From NCBI RefSeq assembly GCF_964340395.1, contig NC_135557.1, positions 907,646 through 971,645 on the forward strand: 64,000 bases of DNA, written 5' to 3'. The DNA comes from Glandiceps talaboti. Taxonomy: Eukaryota > Hemichordata > Enteropneusta > Spengelidae. Within the stretch, counting starts at the first letter, position 1, and each line of letters begins with the position of its first letter. The notes below the pieces were generated by a model, which did no database searches, was not told where the DNA came from, and saw nothing but the letters and a program-made list of their open reading frames with translations. Of the stretch, positions 58,526 to 64,000 are shown one piece after another. The translations under genes were made by a program, and so were the position numbers.

Positions 58526-58850
58526 TAGTATCTAAACCAACTTTTGTTATGCAAAGAATTATAACCGAAGGTCTAGTAGTAGTGGAAAACAAAAAAGAAC
58601 GATTAACCCTAAACCAGCCCTTATATGTTGGGATGAGTGTTCTTGATTTGTCTAAAACTTTAATGTATGACTTTCATTACAACTATATAAAAGAAAAATA
58701 TGGACCACGAGGTAAATTGTTATTTACAGATACAGACTCATTAATGTATGAAATTAAAGCCAATGACTCTTATAAAGATTTCTATAAAGACAAAGACCTT
58801 TTTGACAATAGTGACTACTCACCAAAAAGTCCATATTATTCTGGCGGTGC
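58526..58850 (+). pseudogene. Viral polymerase B, C-terminal part with motif C
   Basis: Resumes after the insertion with SKPTFVMQRIITEGLVVVEN, then LNQPLYVGMSVLDLSKTLMY and motif C KLLFTDTDSLMYEI at 58715-58756, containing the DTDS catalytic pair. The match continues to DNSDYSPKSPYYS at about 58850 and then ends abruptly. The C-terminal end of the polymerase is absent, and the frame runs on into unrelated sequence. Confidence 0.9.
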
Positions 58851-59319
58851 CGGGCAAGAAACGAGACAAAAAATGGTTGCATTACTTGAAGACGAGACGA
58901 GAGGCATCAACGAGGACAATAGTACCTCGTTACCAAATGTAATCAATGCAACAAGGGTAAAGTTAGATCTAGCCATTTCTCCTTCTTTATGGTTAATCCC
59001 GAGTAAAATGATTATAAATTTGAATACAAATGTGGCGGGTTATAACAATTTCTTACAACAGGCGACAGAAGATATGAAGTTCGGTTATAACAACATAAAT
59101 AATGACGTGAAAAAAACAGCATTAAAGGAAATGGAAGGTCATGATGACCCAGTGCAACGACTCGACAGTCCAGTTGAACGACTGCTACCGCTTGACAGCC
59201 CCCATGCAGTTGAAGCAGTTGAAACGAGTATAATAACACCCGAGCATGACATTGTTCATGAATATTCAACGATTGGAATAATAGTCGGGGTAATATTTTT
59301 AAGTTACATATTTATATAG
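58851..59319 (+). CDS. Unknown viral-element ORF fused in frame to the polymerase remnant; C-terminal membrane anchor
   Basis: The open frame from the polymerase piece continues as GGAGQETRQKMVALLEDETR, then VINATRVKLDLAISPSLWLI, KMIINLNTNVAGYNNFLQQA and ALKEMEGHDDPVQRL. It ends with a hydrophobic segment YSTIGIIVGVIFLSYIFI and a stop at 59317-59319. The single C-terminal transmembrane segment suggests a small membrane or virion protein. I do not recognise it. The original start codon is lost or unclear; the fusion probably arose by deletion. It is followed 13 bases later by the next ATG. Confidence 0.5.
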
Positions 59320-59332
59320 GATTTTATTTAAG

Positions 59333-60525
59333 ATGGCTGATTTTGATACTTTTGAGATAAACGAAGAAAATGAAGTAAATGTAAATTATGGAAACCCTAA
59401 TGAAGATTATGAAATGTCAGATCTGATAGATTTGTCAGATTGGCCAGAGCCAACGGAGCCAAAGGAGCAAGAAACATCATTCATAGGAGTAGATAAACTT
59501 ACTAAACAAAAAACTGAATTATTCTTATCAACTATTGACGCAGTTATCAAAAAAAGTGACACGACAGTTAATCGAAGTGAATTGGAAACAAATACATAAT
59601 GTAGGAAAGGATGGAGAGTTGTATGATAAAATAAAAAATCAACGTATTACAAGAAAAGGTAAACTTTTAGCTTATAGTACAATAAAAGGTAGAATTGGTA
59701 CTGAAGCTGCTAATAGGCTTTTCTTAGACACTTTGTATAAATCGAAAAATGTCAATAAACAAGAGCCTTTAAATGTGTATGAAGTTGAAGCTAGAGATCT
59801 CACACCACCAATGATTGGTCATTTAAGACACTACCAGGCCTATCTCAGAAGAGATACTGCAGGTAACAAAGATGAAATCGATAAGGTTGAAAACAAAATT
59901 GAAGAATGGAATGAACTTAATCCTGAATATATAGTCATGGGTAAAGAGCTTGATACGGCAGTCAAGAGTTTAGAAGAGTTGTATGATAGAAAAAAAGAAT
60001 TAGAAAACCGACAAAAAATCGAAGAATTATCACAAGACGAAAAAAAAGGAATTAGGCAGACTTCAGATTCATATCCTAAAATATAATAAAGAATCTAATA
60101 GTTTACGCAATAAGTTAGCTGAGACATCTGCTTTGAATGAAGTACTCAAAGACCCAGAACTCACTATTAAAGATAAGCTAACAATTCTTTTCAAATGCAA
60201 TGGAGTTACTATCGTTTCATTGGCAACGGCTCTCGGTTTAGTCATAACTGCTATAGCCATTACAATAGGAGTACCCACCAAATCTAGTAGCACTAGTGGA
60301 AGCGGTAGTGGCGGTAGTAGTGGTCCAGTCAAAGCAGTTATTAAACGTGTTGCGGATGCATTAAAATGGCTCGGTAATAAAGCAGCGATGGCACTACCGG
60401 GTATTATTGGCTCTATTGTGTCGTTTGTTTTAAAAACAGCGGGGCAAGTTGTAGGATTTATAGGTGAGCATGTATGGTTGTTGGCAACTGCAATAGCAGT
60501 GTACCTTTATGAACAGATTTTTTAA
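59333..60525 (+). pseudogene. Viral-element membrane protein gene, split over three frames
   Basis: ATG 59333 opens an acidic N-terminus (MADFDTFEINEENEVNVNYG). A shift near 59585 leads to DGELYDKIKNQRITRKGKLL, GRIGTEAANRLFLDTLYKSK, then TPPMIGHLRHYQAYLRRDT and a coiled coil. A second shift near 60065 leads to LKDPELTIKDKLTILFKCNG and a transmembrane helix (LATALGLVITAIAITIGV). A Gly/Ser linker follows, then DALKWLGNKAAMALPGIIGS and a final hydrophobic end (WLLATAIAVYLYEQIF). Proteins of this architecture are often found beside capsid genes in such elements; a minor virion or membrane role is a guess. Each of the three frames is clean, so decay is limited to two indels. Confidence 0.6.
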
Positions 60526-60585
60526 ACGAAAATAAAAAAAATATATATTTTATTATTATAGTATATTATTATAGTATAGTATAAG
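60526..60585. promoter_or_regulatory. AT-rich intergenic block before the capsid gene
   Basis: AAAATATATATTTTATTATT followed by two ATAGTATA(T/G)T repeats. It could contain the capsid gene promoter or the upstream gene's terminator; no experimental support is possible here. Confidence 0.3.
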
Positions 60586-61125
60586 AAAGTGCCTTACAAT
60601 AAAGAACTTCAAGGTGATTACTCAAAATTAGAGGACACTGTTGTTCTAACAGATAAATTCAATCTCGTCTTTGATCTTAAACTAGAAGGTCATAATAAAA
60701 ACTTTGTTGTTCAAAACCTGTCTGCCAACGTCATCAGTCGACTAGTTTAAAAATTCGAGGGGGAAATCCTAATGCATTTAACAGGCTACAACTTAGTACA
60801 AACGTATAAAGATCTGTATTCGGATAGAATAAACAAAACACTGTATGGAATTCAGTCAGAAAATCTTAGAAAATTGAGAAGTGATAATATTGATGGAGTC
60901 GGTGGCGGGGATTACTTAGGAGAGGCTGCACTTCATAGGCATACAGTAAAAAATATGCAATCGATCTTGCAAAATTACATCCTATAACAAATGGTCATTG
61001 AGCCGTATATCCTTCGAGCTTAGGTAGTCATATCAAATGGGAGCTTACTATTGCTCCTGTTAATCAAATCCTGGTGAGTGAAGACACAGATGGTTGGGAT
61101 TATACTTTAACAAACATTCAACTTG
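60583..61125 (+). pseudogene. Viral major capsid protein, N-terminal part
   Basis: The frame reads DTVVLTDKFNLVFDLKLEGH, QNLSANVISRLV, then after an in-frame TAA (60748) LMHLTGYNLVQTYKDLYSD and NVRKLR-type sequence. It stops at 60985 and, after one shift, continues with SHIKWELTIAPVNQILVSED and YTLTNIQL. This layout matches the first jelly roll of double-jelly-roll capsid proteins of Polinton/adintovirus-like elements. No clear ATG is seen at the start. The gene is then broken by the insertion at 61126. Two stops and one shift rule out expression as is. Confidence 0.72.
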
Positions 61126-62472
61126 GATCAAGGGCTTCAGGCAACAATTCTGGTGTCAATAACAATATTGAATATTGCCGTGAATATAGACAACATCAAC
61201 AAGTTCCGTCAAATTCTTGTTTATCATTATATTCAGTATCTTGAATCGCTAATTAATATATAATTATAATATGCAGAGAAATACATATATTTAACTCGAT
61301 CGAATCGCGCTGATACAAATACAATATACGGGACACTGTTGTGGAGCGAGTGTACCGATTGAATAGCGACCCAACGGTCGTAGAATTTATTTCTCTGTCT
61401 TGTCGCGCGATCGTGAGATCGAATGATTCGAATCATGGAATTTGAAAATTCAACCTCCACGAGCTCAGCATTTGCTCCATTTGCTCAATTTGCTAAAAAA
61501 GAAAGGGTAGAACACTTTGGTGTTCTTTTTCGTCGTATGCGTGAAACCACATTGCCCTCGTTCACGGACGCTTTCTGTTTTGGGCAAACTTACAAGTACT
61601 TTGTTTACTCAGTCAAATGATGTTGTTACGTTCTCTCTTTCATTCAAAGGTATATTTTGAAGAGACACAGATATGACGACTAATATTAAATGATTATTTT
61701 TACGTAATTTTATGAAAATAATATAGACCGGAATCGACTGTGTGTTCGAGCCTACCGCAACTCTTCGCACCAAATATTGATAAAAACCAAGATGTTATCA
61801 ATTGCGTTTTTCTTTATTTCCCCCACAAAAGAAGCGACGTTTCGGAGCGTCATTTCAAATAATGTGCTGTTTGGCTATCTGTTTTAATGTCCCGCAAACG
61901 CCACAATGTACTGCAGCATGCGAAATATATATCTCACCACAAGAGGGCAGCAGGTGGTATCAAGCTTCGAGAGAAAATTCATGGTCACATGTTCGATTTG
62001 AAGCGTCCTGATTGGTTTATTTGATGTCGTGTCCTACCCCTCTGTATTACAAGTTTAAGCAAGGAATACGTTTGAGCTCGAGCTTGCCAAGCAGTGGAGC
62101 GCGTCATGCGTCAGCTGTCGCGAGCGCACTAAGCGTCGATTTTGTACTATGTCTATCCATATACTTTCTTTTTTCTTTATTCTTTTTTGGAGTCTTCTAT
62201 ATTTATATAAACTTTTTTTCTGTGATTATTACAAAAAAATGTTTCATTTTTTTTTAAAAGATCAGAAAGTGTACAAGTACATACATATGATATTTTTAAT
62301 CATTCCATTTCTGGCCTTATAACGTGTATAATGAGTTTATTGAAATATAATATAAATAAAGAATGAAGTAAGTATGTAAATGTGACTCATAGATAACTTG
62401 GGCCTTTATTACCTGTATGACATCATTATCATTTTCGAGTTTCACCAGAATTGTTGCCTCATGCCCCTGCTT
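61126..62472. mobile_element. 1.35-kb insertion in the capsid gene with inverted ends
   Basis: Near the left end lies AGGCAACAATTCTGGTG (61139-61155), and its exact inverse CACCAGAATTGTTGCCT lies near the right end (62443-62459). A shared CAAG/CTTG lies at the borders, and CTTG flanks both sides (61122-61125 and 62470-62473), a possible target duplication. The capsid reading stops at the left border and resumes at the right border. Short open frames inside (for example 61423-61620 and 62012-62257) are not recognised. Confidence 0.65.
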
Positions 62473-63103
62473 GAATATGAGACGATAAGAGACCCAAAGT
62501 TAGATATATGGAAATTAAGGGTTACTACAACAGTGGTAAAAGTTTTCTCTACGAACATATCCAGCATTTCAGAACAATTAACTTCTCTGGTACAGATACA
62601 ATTATTAACGAAACCATTAATATACCACCTAGAAGCTTGAAAGGAATTTTCGTATTATTCAGCAAACCACAGCAACAAAAGGATTTAGACTCTGAACTAT
62701 TCTTTAATCCTAGTATTAATTCTGTTGCAATAACGATAGAAGGTATCGCAAATAAAGTGTATGCACAGGGATTATCTCCTAGAAAATTTTGGGAAGAAAC
62801 CAGACGTTATTTCATGGCACCTGAGTTCTGCTGCTACGCTGGTAAAGCAATTGATAAACTAGAGAAGGTAACCGAGGCCACTTTTTTGTTAGATAAGTAC
62901 TGTTTGTTTATTGATTTAAGAAGTTTTAAGGATAATACGTTTCATGGTAGTGGTCTAAAGGTCATGAATACAAAAGATGGGGTTCAACTGGAAATTAAAT
63001 GAGATAATACAGACCCACAAGAAAAAATAACTGCAAATATTTTCATCATAAGTGATGCCAAGCTTAATATTGAAGGATCTAAATTAAAATCTATTATATA
63101 TTA
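62473..63103 (+). pseudogene. Viral major capsid protein, C-terminal part
   Basis: After EYETIRDPKL at the border, one shift near 62507 gives an open frame EIKGYYNSGKSFLYEHIQHF, then INETINIPPRSLKGIFVLFS, SINSVAITIEGIANKVYAQG and FIDLRSFKDNTFHGSGLKV. It ends NTKDGVQLEIK at a TGA (63001). The same frame continues after the TGA with ITANIFIISDAKLNIEG to a TAA at 63101-63103, so the TGA is probably a nonsense mutation. The N-x-N-x-P-R-S and DLR..HGSG..NT..GV segments are characteristic of this capsid family, which forms trimers building the icosahedral shell. Confidence 0.8.
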
Positions 63104-63166
63104 ATACTCAAATATATTTCGTGATACTCAAATTAATAATATGATCTGGCTTGAACCCCTTTCAAT

Positions 63167-63739
63167 ATGCTTATCAGTGCTCTGACATGTTCGGGTAAAA
63201 CAGAGTTCGTTATGCAACTGTTACAGACGCATTACAAGAATGTCTTCAATTACATAATCATAATCTGCCCGACGTTCATAAACAATAAAGCTTACGATAA
63301 AAAAATTATTTATAAAGACTCGGATATTATCATAATAATTCCCAACATAGAAAAAATAAATGAAAGTATTGAACTCGCGTATGAGTGTTATAAAAATACA
63401 AAAAGTCTAATCATACTAGATGATTGTGCTTTCACGAGAGATGTCAAATCTTGTGTCAATATTTTAACAAAGTTGGCATTTTCAGCTCGTCATGATAATA
63501 TTCGCGTATGGGTACTTACACAGCAATATACGAGTATCGCTAAGACATTTCGAGAAAATATTGGCATGCTTGTTCTCTATTACACACCAAGTAAAAATGA
63601 TGTTAAAGAGATAATTGAAAACTACGGGATGGAATTAAATAAAATAGAAATTAGTGAATTTATCAAACAATTAAAATATACTCCTTATAGCAAATTAGTG
63701 TTTCGATTAAGACAACCTTATAGTATAGATCTGGTATAA
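63167..63739 (+). CDS. A32-like (FtsK/HerA superfamily) genome-packaging ATPase
   Basis: An intact 190-codon frame. Walker A is at residues 3-14 (ISALTCSGKTEF); Walker B is at about residues 79-86 (SLIILDDC). Then come LTKLAFSARHDNIRVWVLTQ and QYTSIAKTFRENIGMLVLYY, the sensor and conserved Gln region, and a C-terminal FRLRQPYSIDL. Such ATPases pump viral DNA into preformed capsids. Length fits the short family members. The Walker A loop has Ala and Cys where Gly is usual (A-L-T-C-S-G-K-T), which may impair ATP binding. A slightly longer start upstream (63145, Met-Ile-Trp) is in another frame, so 63167 is used. It follows the capsid gene by 63 bases. Confidence 0.82.
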   Translation: MLISALTCSGKTEFVMQLLQTHYKNVFNYIIIICPTFINNKAYDKKIIYKDSDIIIIIPNIEKINESIELAYECYKNTKSLIILDDCAFTRDVKSCVNILTKLAFSARHDNIRVWVLTQQYTSIAKTFRENIGMLVLYYTPSKNDVKEIIENYGMELNKIEISEFIKQLKYTPYSKLVFRLRQPYSIDLV

Positions 63740-63831
63740 TGTTAATCAATGATATTTTATAGCTATTTATTGCGTTAGTTATCATCTACTATTTCTATAA
63801 AATAAAATATATTTTTATATTATATAACAAA
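63740..63831. promoter_or_regulatory. AT-rich intergenic block before the last ORF
   Basis: Contains AAAATAAAATATATTTTTAT and TATTATATAAC ending four bases before ATG 63832; similar to the blocks at 51605 and 60526. Confidence 0.3.
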
Positions 63832-64000
63832 ATGGAACAGACGTTGACAGAAATTTTACAACCAGTTGAATCAACACCAGAACAGGTGTCTCCAATAGTT
63901 AAGTACAGAGAAAGATTACTATGTATCATTGCAGCAGAACAATCAAAAGCTTTCTTAGGAAAAAATTTTACTCTCGAATATATTGAAAAAGCAAACGATA
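63832..64000 (+). CDS. Start of the next viral-element ORF (cut by window end)
   Basis: ATG 63832 opens a frame that stays open for 56 codons to the window edge: MEQTLTEILQPVESTPEQVS, then VKYRERLLCIIAAEQSKAFL, then FTLEYIEKAND. It is hydrophilic and probably helical. It follows the packaging ATPase on the same strand. I do not recognise it. Continuation beyond the window is needed to judge whether it is intact. Confidence 0.6.
   Translation, partial: MEQTLTEILQPVESTPEQVSPIVKYRERLLCIIAAEQSKAFLGKNFTLEYIEKAND

Overview
The window looks like intronic and intergenic DNA from a marine invertebrate animal. It has spliced exons with GT/AG borders, several families of non-LTR and Penelope-like retroelements, long micro- and minisatellites, and dispersed repeats headed by GTCT/GT or GTCC microsatellites. 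The species cannot be fixed from the sequence. Roughly 27 kb of the 64 kb is tandem repeat. A run of 100 N at 15942-16041 is an assembly gap between two satellites.

Host genes. Five exons on the minus strand (49036-48861, 46397-46174, 32889-32715, 29863-29673, 21847-21583) have matching splice phases and encode a charged coiled-coil protein that I recognise as CCDC191-like. Its introns hold most of the minisatellites. Two plus-strand exons (4148-4312 and 9891-10082) have the same entry and exit phases and share an IP..IH.QW..ILE core. They look like paralogous exons of an unrecognised gene.

Layout. 1-10 kb: a 47-bp minisatellite, retroelement scraps, a rearranged inverted repeat, a TIR-bounded element holding two LINE fragments, and dispersed repeats. 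10.3-21 kb: a 32/33-bp satellite with a TTAGGGTTA core in most units, the gap, then a 37-bp satellite. 21.5-33.8 kb: CCDC191-like exons separated by 31-, 19-, 32- and 40-bp arrays, plus two head-to-tail Penelope-like elements (YRDD reverse transcriptase), one carrying a hammerhead ribozyme motif. 34.1-37.6 kb: a nearly complete CR1/L2-like LINE that has lost RT motif A. 40.6-50.9 kb: 17-, 34-, 46- and about 34-bp arrays around two CCDC191-like exons.

51.2-64 kb, plus strand: a decayed Polinton/adintovirus-like DNA element that runs off the right edge. In order it holds a zinc-finger ORF, a protein-primed type B DNA polymerase, a small membrane-anchored ORF, a long membrane-protein gene, a double-jelly-roll-type major capsid gene, an A32-like packaging ATPase and the start of another ORF. 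Frameshifts, stops and deletions break most of these genes, and three separate insertions (about 2.08, 2.07 and 1.35 kb) interrupt the element. The first is a TTAA-flanked TIR element carrying an exon like the P2X7 cytoplasmic-domain family. No integrase or protease gene is visible here, so placing it as Polinton versus a related lineage is an inference from gene content.
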